Part shown: positions 46,732 to 56,167 of the stretch, piece after piece
How the letters are laid out: each line of letters begins with the position of its first letter
How positions within the stretch are numbered: position 1 is the stretch's first letter
NCBI RefSeq assembly: GCF_019752095.1
Contig: NZ_JAIEMO010000008.1
Span: 62,001 to 126,000, forward strand
DNA from: Nitrosomonas sp.
Lineage (GTDB): Bacteria; Pseudomonadota; Gammaproteobacteria; Burkholderiales; Nitrosomonadaceae
Direction: 5' to 3'
DNA: 64,000 bases
Notes under the pieces: model-generated
What the model saw: the letters and a program-made list of their open reading frames with translations, nothing else
What the model was told of the DNA's origin: nothing
Database searches by the model: none
Made by a program: the position numbers and the translations under genes

Positions 46732-47871
46732 TCATTTCAGATTGAAGCTTGTTATGAAGCTGCGATCGATATAGTTTTTCCAAAGCCAAACCCACTTTCC
46801 ATGTGCAAAGAAAGCCCCCCGAGAAGCAACCGCATGGCGTTCTCCTGTGGTTAATAAGCTCAAGAAGTATCGCTGCGGTTTGTAAGGCTGAAGAGAGTCA
46901 TGTCCCACTAATTGCGTCGAAATATTTTTGGCTAGAAATGGTCCCTGACGAACTGCATAGACACCGGCTTTAGGTAAGGGCATCGGTGTAAATGCAGCGC
47001 AATCGCCTGTTGCAAAAATATCTGAGTGTGAAATGCTGCGAAGATATTCATCAACCTGAATAAAGCCATTGTCATCGCATGCCAGTCCGCTTTTTTCCAA
47101 CCAAGGCTGCGCGTTTGCATGGATGGCCCAAGCAAGGAAATCATAGTCATATTGTGTATGGTCATCAAGCACTAACTGATGTTCAAGTGCAGAAACTACA
47201 TATTTTCCCTGGATTAGTCGGATTCCAAGCGTTTGCAAATGCCGGTGAAAGAAATTCTGTACTTTCTTGTTGTGTGAATTAAGGATGTGTGAATCAGCGC
47301 AAATCAAGGTGAATTCGGCGCGGATAGCAGTTGTATTTGCCAATCTATAGTGCAAGGCGAGTAATATTTCTATCCCGGCGGCACCCCCACCAACGACGAC
47401 AATGCGTTGCAGGTGACTTGATCGTTGCTGCGTTGTAAGCCAATGTTGCCACTGCTGCAGAAATTGTTTGATGGGTTTTACCGGGGAACCATAAATAATT
47501 GCACCGGGGATGCTGTGTAGCGCAGGTTGCGAGCCTACATTGATCGACAAAACATCATAACGTAACGAGCGATTATCTTGGCAATCAATTTGTTTTTTTG
47601 ATGGATCCAGATGCGTAACTTTGCAATGGATAAATTTTATACCAGCCCATTGACAGAGTATTCGCAAATCGACATGGCAATCCTCATGTGCATAATGTCC
47701 GGCAATGAGTCCGGGTAACATGCCAGAATAGGGTGTCAGCGTATCGCTACTGATCAGCGTTATGCGAACATTGGTAAGTGGCTTCATGGCTAGTCGTTTA
47801 ATTGCAATGATATGACTATGGCCACCGCCGATCAGTAGTAAATCTTTGTTGCTTTGTGTTAAGCCTATCAT
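46732..47871 (-). CDS. FAD/NAD(P) oxidoreductase, SelD N-terminal-like type
   Basis: 379 residues of the NDH-2-like pyridine nucleotide oxidoreductase fold. FAD motif LLLIGGGHSHI, then TPYSGMLPGLIAGHYAHEDC, a second nucleotide motif VVVGGGAAGIEILLALHYRL, and the C-terminal FAD contact IFATGDCAAF. The HSH after the Gly motif and the PYSGMLPG stretch are features of the family found fused to or beside selenide,water dikinase (SelD). No selD lies next to it here. It lacks the long hydrophobic C-terminal anchor of respiratory NDH-2. The electron acceptor is unknown. Confidence 0.82.
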   Translation of the reverse strand: MIGLTQSNKDLLLIGGGHSHIIAIKRLAMKPLTNVRITLISSDTLTPYSGMLPGLIAGHYAHEDCHVDLRILCQWAGIKFIHCKVTHLDPSKKQIDCQDNRSLRYDVLSINVGSQPALHSIPGAIIYGSPVKPIKQFLQQWQHWLTTQQRSSHLQRIVVVGGGAAGIEILLALHYRLANTTAIRAEFTLICADSHILNSHNKKVQNFFHRHLQTLGIRLIQGKYVVSALEHQLVLDDHTQYDYDFLAWAIHANAQPWLEKSGLACDDNGFIQVDEYLRSISHSDIFATGDCAAFTPMPLPKAGVYAVRQGPFLAKNISTQLVGHDSLQPYKPQRYFLSLLTTGERHAVASRGAFFAHGKWVWLWKNYIDRSFITSFNLK

Positions 47872-48087
47872 TATTAACTTTTTTATGTTGCGTTCTTATT
47901 GGAAAAATGTGATAGTTCTCACCGCAACATTATAAGTTAATACAAAATGCGATAAGTAAAATCACAAGTATGTTGCTTGGCTTCGAAGAGGAATCGAGTA
48001 TTGCATTGAAATTGAAAGAGTATTTTATTCAGTACGAGTTCCTAGAAGCAGCATAACGATTTGTTTAATATTTTTGGGGGATTAGTA

Positions 48088-48603
48088 ATGAATTTTATCA
48101 AAACGAGTACATTAACATCTTGCTTTGTTCTTTTTTTGTCTGCAGTGCTGTTAATAGGTTGTAAGCCAATCTACGAAAAAAAACCAATACCAGCTAAAGA
48201 AGATAAGGTGGCAGCAGAAGCACCAGCGACAGCGCCTGAACCTGAATTCGAATATGAATCTGCGGCACTTGTACCCACTGAACCAGCTATGATTGAAGAT
48301 GTGCAAAGTTTGCAAACCTTGGATTCAGCAGAAAGTGATGTTGATACTATAAGTGCCGACGTTGAGGTTAACGAAGCGCCGGAGCCTGTTATTGATGACG
48401 GTGATGATGTCGTAAAACCTGATGCTGCAATGACGCGTGATATTCAGCAGGCGCTTGTAGATGCCGGATTTAATCCTGGTCCAGTTGATGGAAAGAGCGG
48501 TGGTAAAACTGTAGCGGCGATTGAAGCATTCCAGAAAGAAAATGGCATTACATCTGGGAAAATAGACAAACGGACATTACGTGCGCTAGGCGTTGAGTTT
48601 TAA
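48088..48603 (+). CDS. Lipoprotein with C-terminal peptidoglycan-binding domain
   Basis: 171 residues from ATG 48088, which follows GGGGGA; the frame opens at 48061 but that start is not well placed. The signal ends in LLIGC (lipidation Cys). A Pro/Glu/Ala-rich, acidic, probably extended spacer of about 90 residues follows, then a PG_binding_1 module (about 115-171; TRDIQQALVDAGFNPGPVDG, TVAAIEAFQKENGI, DKRTLRALGVEF). It should tether the outer membrane to the cell wall without covalent linkage. A strong terminator follows. Confidence 0.85.
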   Translation: MNFIKTSTLTSCFVLFLSAVLLIGCKPIYEKKPIPAKEDKVAAEAPATAPEPEFEYESAALVPTEPAMIEDVQSLQTLDSAESDVDTISADVEVNEAPEPVIDDGDDVVKPDAAMTRDIQQALVDAGFNPGPVDGKSGGKTVAAIEAFQKENGITSGKIDKRTLRALGVEF

Positions 48604-48628
48604 GAGGCAGCGAATTTATTAGTTAAAA

Positions 48629-48661
48629 AACACCAAGAGCTATAAGCTCTTGGTGTTTTTC
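48629..48661 (+). terminator. Rho-independent terminator
   Basis: AACACCAAGAGCT (48629-48641) pairs perfectly with AGCTCTTGGTGTT (48645-48657) around ATA, with a T-run after and an A-run before. The stem has 13 bp. Confidence 0.92.
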
Positions 48662-48662
48662 A

Positions 48663-49099
48663 TTGGTGTATATCGATAATTAATCAATGAGTTGAAAAAT
48701 ATTTGCTATAGTAAGCAATCATGTTCTATAGTTAAAAACTGACTTTCAGGGTGCTTTCAGATTAAAATATAGAGGTATAGCGGTTGAAGTTAAGAAAATT
48801 TATGTTTTGAGGGTTTTTATCAGATATATTCAAATTTTCTCATTATGTATATTAGTGCGTTTAGTGAATTATTGAAAACGTTCTCAGGTAGTCGATACAA
48901 GGAAAAATGACCGAAAAGCGCAGCTGATGCTTAATATGCTGGCATCGTGAGCTTGCTTTATAACTGTAGCGCAGTGCAGATAGTTTGGAATGGTTTGCTA
49001 ATGGATATGAAAGGCGGGCTGATTATCAGTTTTGTTTCATACTTAATTGTAAGTTAGATTGTTAAAAATTTGTTTTTGAAGTACTTTTGGAGGTTATTC
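48663..49099 (+). other. Non-coding region upstream of the hopanoid cluster
   Basis: About 437 bp, AT-rich, between a terminator and hpnH. No ORF of note and no clear sigma-70 pair are seen. A Shine-Dalgarno (GGAGG, 49089-49093) lies 6 nt before ATG 49100. The hpn promoter must lie here. Confidence 0.5.
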
Positions 49100-50218
49100 A
49101 TGGGTGTTCCCTTACGTCAACAGATCGCGGTAGGTACGTACTTGATCAAGCAGAAATTAAAAGGAGTGAAAAAATATCCTTTGGTACTGATGTTGGAGCC
49201 TTTGTTTCGATGTAATCTGGCTTGTGCTGGTTGTGGAAAAATAGCACACCCCGAAGATGTGCTTGATCAACGCCTTTCCTATGAAGAATGCATGCAAGCT
49301 GTAGATGAGTGCGGCGCTCCAATGGTATCAATTCCAGGTGGCGAACCATTGCTTCATAAAGAGATGCCGCAAATTGTGGCAGGTATTATTAAGCGTAAGA
49401 AATATGTTTATCTATGTACCAATGCATTGTTGTTAAAAAAACGTATTGACGATTATACGCCATCACCCTATTTGACTTTTTCTGTTCATCTGGATGGCAT
49501 GCAAGAACGCCATGACGCTTCAGTTTGTCAGGAGGGAGTTTTTGATCGTGCAGTTGAGGCGATTAAGCTGGCGTTAAGTAGGGGATTCAGGGTCACGGTA
49601 AACTGCACGTTGTTTCAAGGCGAGACACCGGAAGATGTGGCTGAATTTTTGGATTATGCCATGGAGCTGGGTGTCGAGGCTGCAACGATTGCTCCCGGAT
49701 TTAGTTACGAGAAAGCGCCGCAGCAGGATGTTTTTATTAAAAGCCAGGATACAAAGATATTATTCCGCGGTATCTTTGAGTTGGGTAAGAAACTTAAACG
49801 CAAATGGCGCTTGAACCACTCAGCATTGTATTTGGATTATCTGGCAGGTAACCAGGATTACGAATGCACACCTTGGGGTAATCCGACGCGCAATGTTTTT
49901 GGATGGCAGAAGCCATGCTATCTGTTATCGGATGAAGGTTACGCAAAAACCTTTAAGGAGCTTCTTGATGATACGCCCTGGGAAAAGTATGGAACGGCTA
50001 ATAATCCGAAATGTGCGCAATGCATGGCGCACTGTGGATATGAAGCGACAGCTGTAGAAGATACTTTGCACCATCCCTGGAAGGCGCTGATTGCATCATT
50101 AAAGGGACCTAAAACATCAGGGCCTATGGTTGCTGAGCCAACCCCAAAATGGGCAACAGGAGAAAATAAAACGTCTAAAAAGCTTTCCGATATACCTGTG
50201 ACACTTGTTAATAAGTAG
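49100..50218 (+). CDS. hpnH: Adenosylhopane synthase HpnH (radical SAM)
   Basis: 372 residues. HpnH joins a 5'-deoxyadenosyl radical to diploptene to give adenosylhopane, the first step of C35 hopanoid side-chain synthesis. The radical SAM Cys motif is RCNLACAGCGK, followed by VSIPGGEPLLH, SVHLDGMQERHD and a C-terminal Cys set (YECTPWGNPTRN, KCAQCMAHCGYEAT). Start ATG 49100 is chosen for GGAGG at 49089-49093 and the family N-terminus MGVPLRQQ. It leads a run of four hpn genes. No squalene-hopene cyclase is in the window. Confidence 0.96.
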   Translation: MGVPLRQQIAVGTYLIKQKLKGVKKYPLVLMLEPLFRCNLACAGCGKIAHPEDVLDQRLSYEECMQAVDECGAPMVSIPGGEPLLHKEMPQIVAGIIKRKKYVYLCTNALLLKKRIDDYTPSPYLTFSVHLDGMQERHDASVCQEGVFDRAVEAIKLALSRGFRVTVNCTLFQGETPEDVAEFLDYAMELGVEAATIAPGFSYEKAPQQDVFIKSQDTKILFRGIFELGKKLKRKWRLNHSALYLDYLAGNQDYECTPWGNPTRNVFGWQKPCYLLSDEGYAKTFKELLDDTPWEKYGTANNPKCAQCMAHCGYEATAVEDTLHHPWKALIASLKGPKTSGPMVAEPTPKWATGENKTSKKLSDIPVTLVNK

Positions 50219-50265
50219 ATATAGATTGTACTAATTCTACATTTTAAAACTCAGTGTAACTAAGA

Positions 50266-51405
50266 ATGTTAGTGGAGTTAGTACTCTATCTATCTATTTT
50301 TGGCACTTTTTGCTGGTGGATGTTGGTATTATTTCCATGGCGTCCTTGGAGTACTTGCGAGAAAATCGAAACACTAGCACACGAGAAAGTTATTTCCAGC
50401 GAAACGCTGAGTGATATCACTGTTTTAATTCCGGCGCGTAATGAAGGCCCTTATATCGGGCATACATTGCACGGGGTTAGAGCGCAAGGCGAGAATGTGC
50501 GTGTCATTGTGATCGATGATCAGTCCGTCGATGATACAGCAGAGCAGGCTAGGCAATGCGGAGCACAAGTGCTATCGGGTACTGCGCCGCCAGCGGGTTG
50601 GAGTGGTAAGCTGTGGGCGTTAGAACAAGGGTTGCGAGAAATTAGAACACATTATACATTGTTGCTGGATGCTGATATTGAACTGACCCCAGGAATTATT
50701 TTTGAGTTACGGCAAAAAGCGTGTAATGAGAACCTGGCACTAGTATCACTTATGGCTAAGCCACCTATGGATAATTTTGTAGAGCGCTTATTGATGCCAG
50801 CATTTATTTTCTTCTTCAAACTATTATATCCATTTGGGCTAGCAAATAGGCCGGAATCACGCGTTGCCGCCGCCGCAGGCGGATGTATTTTGGTAAAAAC
50901 ACAAGCATTGCGTTCCACGGGTGCTTTTGCCAATTTGCATGATGCGTTGATTGATGATTGTACTTTGGCTGCGCATATTAAGCGTGCCGGGTTACGTACT
51001 TTTATAGGGCTTAGCCATGGAGCACGTAGTCATCGCGGCTATCATAAACTAAAACCAATCTGGGAAATGGTCGCGCGCACTGCATATACGCAATTAAAAT
51101 ATTCGCCCATTTTGCTGATTATCTGTACATTGATCATGATTTCCATGTTTTTGGTAGCACCTTTTGCTTTTATGTTCTCGTCTTACTTGGAAATTTATCT
51201 AGTGAGTATTCTGGCATGGGCTGCTATGTTTTTTACTTATTTACCTACTTTAATTTATTATCAGCGTTCCCCGCTTTGGGGGATTACCTTGCCGATCATC
51301 GGTATTTTGTATCTTGCCATGACTTGGACGTCAGCATTGCGGTATCGGAGGGGGGAACGTGCTTTGTGGAAAGATCGTCGTTATGAAAGTAAAACAAATA
51401 CTTAA
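50266..51405 (+). CDS. hpnB: Hopanoid-associated glycosyltransferase HpnB
   Basis: 379 residues, GT2 family with membrane segments at both ends (about 4-24, and three near 285-360). Motifs: VLIPARNEGPYIGHTL, VIDDQSVDDTAEQA, LLLDADIELTPGI and the family's GWSGKLWALEQGL. HpnB is conserved in hopanoid clusters and presumed to modify a hopanoid or related lipid; its substrate is not firmly known. It starts 47 bp after hpnH and overlaps hpnM by 23 bp. Confidence 0.9.
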   Translation: MLVELVLYLSIFGTFCWWMLVLFPWRPWSTCEKIETLAHEKVISSETLSDITVLIPARNEGPYIGHTLHGVRAQGENVRVIVIDDQSVDDTAEQARQCGAQVLSGTAPPAGWSGKLWALEQGLREIRTHYTLLLDADIELTPGIIFELRQKACNENLALVSLMAKPPMDNFVERLLMPAFIFFFKLLYPFGLANRPESRVAAAAGGCILVKTQALRSTGAFANLHDALIDDCTLAAHIKRAGLRTFIGLSHGARSHRGYHKLKPIWEMVARTAYTQLKYSPILLIICTLIMISMFLVAPFAFMFSSYLEIYLVSILAWAAMFFTYLPTLIYYQRSPLWGITLPIIGILYLAMTWTSALRYRRGERALWKDRRYESKTNT

Positions 51406-52018
51406 ATTGATAGGATGGTATCTGATTTTAGTGGTGCTGCTACCAGTTCCTACAGCATTGAGTTCATCCAATTCAGAAATAGGTAGTCCGGAACAGGTAG
51501 TAGTGCATTTGCAATCATCTCTACTCGATGTTATGCGAGAAGGCGAAAAATTCAGTTACGACGAGCGCTTCAAATACTTGCAGCCTGTCATTGATCAAAC
51601 TCATGATATTGATCTGATTATTAAGACAATATTGGGCGCGACTTATTGGTCGCAGCTGGATAATGCACAACAGGATCTAATCGTTGAAACTTTTCGTCAA
51701 TTGAGTATAGCAACGTATGCGGGGCGTTTTGTTCAGCATGAGGGTGAACAATTTCAGATTATCGAGCAACGTACCTTGCCGCGAGATCAAGTGTTGGTGC
51801 GGAGTCAATTAACCAAGTCGGATGGCGGTACGGTAAATTTTGATTATGTGTTGCATCAAGTTGCAGGGGATTGGCGTATCGTTAACATCCTGTTTGACGG
51901 TGTGAGTGATCTGGCAATAAAACGCGGTGAATATCGAGCCATTCTGCAACGGGATGGCTTTCAGGCGCTGATCGAAATGCTCAAGGAAAAGGTTGCGCTG
52001 ACGCGACAGAACCCATAA
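51383..52018 (+). CDS. hpnM: Hopanoid-associated periplasmic protein HpnM (MlaC/Ttg2D-like)
   Basis: 211 residues from ATG 51383, inside the end of hpnB. A signal segment (about 8-28) precedes the MlaC/Ttg2 fold: ERFKYLQPVIDQTHDIDLII, QQDLIVETFRQLSIATYAGRF, VNFDYVLHQVAGDWRIVNI. MlaC proteins carry phospholipids across the periplasm; HpnM is thought to do a similar job for hopanoids together with HpnN. The frame opens 24 bp earlier at 51359, but that ATG is less well placed. Confidence 0.9.
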   Translation: MKVKQILKLIGWYLILVVLLPVPTALSSSNSEIGSPEQVVVHLQSSLLDVMREGEKFSYDERFKYLQPVIDQTHDIDLIIKTILGATYWSQLDNAQQDLIVETFRQLSIATYAGRFVQHEGEQFQIIEQRTLPRDQVLVRSQLTKSDGGTVNFDYVLHQVAGDWRIVNILFDGVSDLAIKRGEYRAILQRDGFQALIEMLKEKVALTRQNP

Positions 52019-52055
52019 TGATTTTTATCTCTTTCCTCCAAAAGATTGATAAGAC

Positions 52056-54719
52056 GTGACTAGTTCATCGAGTTCTAGTTATCGTTTTTTTGCTCGTTGG
52101 GCAGGCATATCTTATCGCTACGCTATCTGGATTATTCTGCTCATACTAGTTGTAGTTACACTAGGCGCGTTTTATATAGTTAACAATCTTGGTGTTCATA
52201 CGGATACAACCGATATGCTTTCCGAAGATGTTCCTTTTCGCGCAAATCATATCCGGTATCTACAATCATTTCCTCAATACGAAGATACACTGTTGCTGGT
52301 ATTGGATGCTCCCACACCTGAGCAAGCGCATATAGCAGCAAAACGTTTTACTCGTTATTTGCAAGATGATGTTACACAATTTCCTAGTACTTATTATTTA
52401 ACGGGTGAACCCTTCTTTGAACAGAATGGGTTGTTCTACAAGGATTTGTCTGAGTTAGGCCGAATTACCGATTATTTGGCTGCGGCACAGCCACTGGTCG
52501 CACGTTTGGCTGATAATCCCAATTTATTCACTTTTTCTTCGGTTCTGACAGATGCCGTTGAAGAATTACGCAAGGGGCGTAAATTAGAGTTGGAGCCAGT
52601 ATTCAGTGGCATCAGCGCAACATTGGAAGCGCGGCTTGCGGGTAAATCTCGCGCGCTATCATGGCAGGCGTTATTAGGGGGCGAAGAACAGAAAGACACT
52701 TACCAGGAATTGATTATCGTACAGCCCAAGCTCGACTATTCTCAAATTTTTGCTGCTGAAGGACCTATTGACGCGATTCGCACTACGGCGAAGGGTATGG
52801 GATTTGCTCCAGATGCAACTGAAAAATTGCGCATTACAGGAGAGGTGGCGCTGGCTCATGATGAACTTAATAGTGCAATGCACGGTGCTCAAGATGCCGG
52901 GTTATTGGCACTTATCATGGTTGCTGTGGTGCTGTTAATTGCATTTCGCTCAGCAGGTGCAATATTCACCATCATAGTCAGCTTGCTTCTTGGTTTATTG
53001 CTGACGGCCGCTTTTGCAACCGTTGCCGTCGGTCATCTAAACCTGATCTCCATTGCGTTCGCAGTATTATATATAGGTCTGGGGGTTGATTTTGCGATTC
53101 ATTTCCTGCTCAGACTTGAAGAAATCAGAAAGCCTGATCAGACTGTTCCCGAAGCAGTATATAAAACGGGTGGTGATATGGGGCAATCGCTGCTTATCTG
53201 TGCGCTGACCACTGCGATCGGTTTCTATGCCTTTATGCCAACGACCTATCGAGGTGTTGCAGAACTGGGTTTAATCTCGGGAACGGGTATGCTCATAAGT
53301 TTTCTGATTACGATGACGATGATACCTGCCTTGCAAAGGTTTTTCCCGATTCAGATCAAAAAATCATCGCTTTCAGTTCGATCAATTAATAAAATTCTGG
53401 ATTTACCAAGGCGTTCGCGAAAGCTTGTGTATAGCATTACCATTATTGCTGTCCTAGCTTCTATCTTAGCGTTGCCACATATCAAGTTCGATTACAATTT
53501 ATTGAATCTGAATAATCCGCACGCAGAATCAGTTCAAACCTTCCAGGAATTGCTGGGGGATGCGGAAGATTCACCTTGGCATATCAATGTATTAGTGGAT
53601 GATGTTCAACAAATAAGACAAATAGCACAGCAACTGAGGGCCTTGTCCGAAGTTAAAAGAGTTATCAGTATATTGGATCTGGTTCCGGAGGAACAAGAAG
53701 AGAAAAGTCTTTTGATCGAGGAAATGGCAATGATACTAGGGCCTATTTCTTTTTCCTCTACAGCATTCTTGATTCCGAGTCCTCATACGGTTTCGGAGCA
53801 GAGAATGGCATTGGATAAACTAAGAATTGTATTAAGTCAGTTCGTTGCTGAGCAGCCAGAACATCCAGCTGCAGTTTCTGCTCGTGCGTTAGAGGGTTCG
53901 CTTGCTAATCTGATAGCGAAGTTAGATAAACCTGTGTTGGAAAATGGGGAAGCGAAAGAACAATTATTGCTTACGGTTAATAATGATTTACTGAGCTTGT
54001 TACCGAACGCTATCAAGCGTCTACAGTTGGCTTTGGAGGCACAACCATTTTCTCAAGAGGCATTGCCGGCGTCGGTAACTGAACTGTGGCATGGCAAGGA
54101 TGATGCGTATCGAATTGCGGTTTATCCGTCAGAAAATATTAATGACAATGATGCCTTGCGTAGATTTGTTCGCGCTGTGCAACAAATTACGCCAAATGCA
54201 ACCGGTGTTCCCGTAATTAGCCTGGAAGCTGGGGAAGCCGTAGTAGATGCATTTTTTCATGCATTTTCGCTTGCACTGATTGGAGTCATATTGACGACTT
54301 GGATTATGCTTCGAAGCGCTACTTCTACCTTGTTGGTATTAATTCCATTATTGCTTGCGGCGTTATTGACCGGAGCCGGCACAGTATTCATGGGGCTGTC
54401 GTTTAACTTTGCCAATATTATTGCGTTGCCGTTATTGCTGGGAATTGGTATCGACAGTAGCTTGCATATGGTATACAGAAGTCGGAATACCGGAGCGGAC
54501 TATGAAAATCTACTGCATACCAGCACGGCACGTGCCATTTTCTTCAGTGCGTTAACAACCCTGGCAGGATTTGGTAGTCTTATATTTTCTATTCACCAAG
54601 GAACATCCAGCATGGGGCAGCTGTTAACCATCGGATTGCTACTGACTTTGGTGTGTGTTCTGATTATTTTGCCGATTTTACTGCAATCAGCCAGTGACAA
54701 GAAAGAAATTACTGCCTAA
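52056..54719 (+). CDS. hpnN: Hopanoid transporter HpnN (RND superfamily, MMPL type)
   Basis: 887 residues. TM1 (about 18-40) is followed by a first periplasmic domain, five more TMs (about 275-430), a second TM/periplasmic repeat and a final TM bundle (about 730-880). Repeat motifs are IGLGVDFAIHFLLRLEE and LGIGIDSSLHMVYRSRN. HpnN of Rhodopseudomonas is needed to move hopanoids to the outer membrane; with HpnM it should form the export route here. The start is GTG 52056, with a weak Shine-Dalgarno. The stop codon lies within the inverted repeat of the element at 54717. Confidence 0.93.
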   Translation: MTSSSSSSYRFFARWAGISYRYAIWIILLILVVVTLGAFYIVNNLGVHTDTTDMLSEDVPFRANHIRYLQSFPQYEDTLLLVLDAPTPEQAHIAAKRFTRYLQDDVTQFPSTYYLTGEPFFEQNGLFYKDLSELGRITDYLAAAQPLVARLADNPNLFTFSSVLTDAVEELRKGRKLELEPVFSGISATLEARLAGKSRALSWQALLGGEEQKDTYQELIIVQPKLDYSQIFAAEGPIDAIRTTAKGMGFAPDATEKLRITGEVALAHDELNSAMHGAQDAGLLALIMVAVVLLIAFRSAGAIFTIIVSLLLGLLLTAAFATVAVGHLNLISIAFAVLYIGLGVDFAIHFLLRLEEIRKPDQTVPEAVYKTGGDMGQSLLICALTTAIGFYAFMPTTYRGVAELGLISGTGMLISFLITMTMIPALQRFFPIQIKKSSLSVRSINKILDLPRRSRKLVYSITIIAVLASILALPHIKFDYNLLNLNNPHAESVQTFQELLGDAEDSPWHINVLVDDVQQIRQIAQQLRALSEVKRVISILDLVPEEQEEKSLLIEEMAMILGPISFSSTAFLIPSPHTVSEQRMALDKLRIVLSQFVAEQPEHPAAVSARALEGSLANLIAKLDKPVLENGEAKEQLLLTVNNDLLSLLPNAIKRLQLALEAQPFSQEALPASVTELWHGKDDAYRIAVYPSENINDNDALRRFVRAVQQITPNATGVPVISLEAGEAVVDAFFHAFSLALIGVILTTWIMLRSATSTLLVLIPLLLAALLTGAGTVFMGLSFNFANIIALPLLLGIGIDSSLHMVYRSRNTGADYENLLHTSTARAIFFSALTTLAGFGSLIFSIHQGTSSMGQLLTIGLLLTLVCVLIILPILLQSASDKKEITA

Positions 54720-54853
54720 CAGGCTGTTGAAAAATTACCTGCATTGCCGCTCCGGTGTTAAAAAGATGCAAATGCTCATTATGCATAAACTGTGCTTTTC
54801 ACCTCTTTCGTCTTGAATCAGCTGCTTAGAAAACGTTTTTCATTGGCCTGTTA
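54717..54853. repeat. Possible MITE-like mini-element, about 137 bp
   Basis: The ends are imperfect inverted repeats: TAACAGGCTGTTGAAAAA (54717-54734) and the complement of 54836-54853, TAACAGGCCAATGAAAAA, matching at 15 of 18 positions. The start GGCTGTTGAAAAA resembles ends of common small insertion elements. There is no ORF inside. The first arm includes the hpnN stop codon TAA. Confidence 0.5.
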
Positions 54854-54858
54854 AATCT

Positions 54859-56130
54859 TTATTCTGGTTTTACCAAATTAATTCGTGTTAAAGCTGCGGC
54901 GAAGAAACCATCCGTTTGGTGTGGTTTGGGAAATAATTGTAAAAATTCACCAGTATCCAGTGGTATCTTTTGATGAGACAACAGTTCGGTGCAATTCAAC
55001 AAGCTAAACTGAGGGTGCGCGGCCAGAAATTCGTTAATGACAATTTTATTTTCTTCTGGTAAAAAGCTGCATGTTGCATACACCAATCGCCCGCCCGGTT
55101 TTAGCAAACTGGCGGCTGCCGCAAGAATAGCAGCTTGTTTGGTTTTGAGTTCATCGATGCTTTGTGACGATTGACGCCATTTTAAATCGGGATTGCGACG
55201 CAAAGTCCCGAGTCCGCTGCAAGGGGCATCGACCAATACGCGATCAATTTTTCCAGCCAGTCGTTTGATCTTTATGTCATTCTCATTGGTGATTCGTTGT
55301 ATATGTAAATTAGATAGACCTGAGCGTTTGAAGCGCGGCTTCAAATTATTTAGTCTTTTTTCAGAGACATCGAACGCATAAATGCGTCCTTTTGAATTCA
55401 TTAAAGCACCCAGCAGCAATGATTTTCCACCTGCGCCCGCGCAAAAATCGACAACCATTTCACCGCGCTTGGGTGCCAACAAATAGCCAAGTAATTGACT
55501 TCCTTCATCTTGCACTTCTATTTTTCCCGATAAAAAAAGTGCATGACGATTGATAGCAGGTTTTCCGGCAAGCCTGATGCCGCAAGGAGAATAAGGTGTC
55601 GCCTGAGCATCAATACCTTCCTGCGCGAGTGTTTCCAGCACTTCGCAGCGTTTAGCGAGAATTGTGTTGACTCGGAGATCCAGCGGCGCGGATTTTTGCA
55701 GCGAGAGTCCCAAATCAAGAATATCTGTATCCGACATGAAATGTTGTAATTTCTCTACCAGCCATACGGGGAATTCAGCCTGAGTCGCTAATGGAAATAC
55801 ATCCGGTTTGATCGCTTTGATTTCTGACAACCATTTTATTTCAGTTTCGCTGATCAGCGATGCCAATTCGCGTAAATTCATTCCTTGAAGTTTAACTAAA
55901 TACGCTAACGCTAATGCACGTGGCGTTACAATTTTTACCAGGCTTTCAAGGAAAAAACGATGCCTCAGAATACCGAAGACTGTTTCTGCAATGAATGCGC
56001 GATCCTGTGCCCCTAACAAAGGATTATCTTGGAAGAAACGCCGCAAGATCGCATCAGCCGGGTATTCCAGAGGAAGTACAGTACGTATGGCAACAATAAC
56101 TGCGTCCAGTTGAGAAGGCGTAAAATGCAT
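54859..56130 (-). CDS. RsmB-like rRNA m5C methyltransferase (NOL1/NOP2/Sun)
   Basis: 423 residues. An N-terminal NusB-like helical domain (about 1-130) is followed by a Rossmann methyltransferase with motif I VDFCAGAGGKSLLLGAL, the two catalytic Cys in VDAPCSGLGTLRRNPDLKW and YATCSFLPEEN, and a C-terminal substrate loop. RsmB methylates C967 of 16S rRNA; related members have other targets, so the exact site is inferred. It shares strand and neighbourhood with the DUF3108 gene and purN, an order that I recall as common in betaproteobacteria. Confidence 0.88.
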   Translation of the reverse strand: MHFTPSQLDAVIVAIRTVLPLEYPADAILRRFFQDNPLLGAQDRAFIAETVFGILRHRFFLESLVKIVTPRALALAYLVKLQGMNLRELASLISETEIKWLSEIKAIKPDVFPLATQAEFPVWLVEKLQHFMSDTDILDLGLSLQKSAPLDLRVNTILAKRCEVLETLAQEGIDAQATPYSPCGIRLAGKPAINRHALFLSGKIEVQDEGSQLLGYLLAPKRGEMVVDFCAGAGGKSLLLGALMNSKGRIYAFDVSEKRLNNLKPRFKRSGLSNLHIQRITNENDIKIKRLAGKIDRVLVDAPCSGLGTLRRNPDLKWRQSSQSIDELKTKQAAILAAAASLLKPGGRLVYATCSFLPEENKIVINEFLAAHPQFSLLNCTELLSHQKIPLDTGEFLQLFPKPHQTDGFFAAALTRINLVKPE

Positions 56131-56167
56131 TGATTTCCTGATGTGTAGTTGTAGCTGAATGATCGAA

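Noticed and set aside
48841..49060. Possible hpn promoter elements
   Set aside because: Several AT-rich hexamers are present, but no -35/-10 pair with good spacing stands out, so none is reported.
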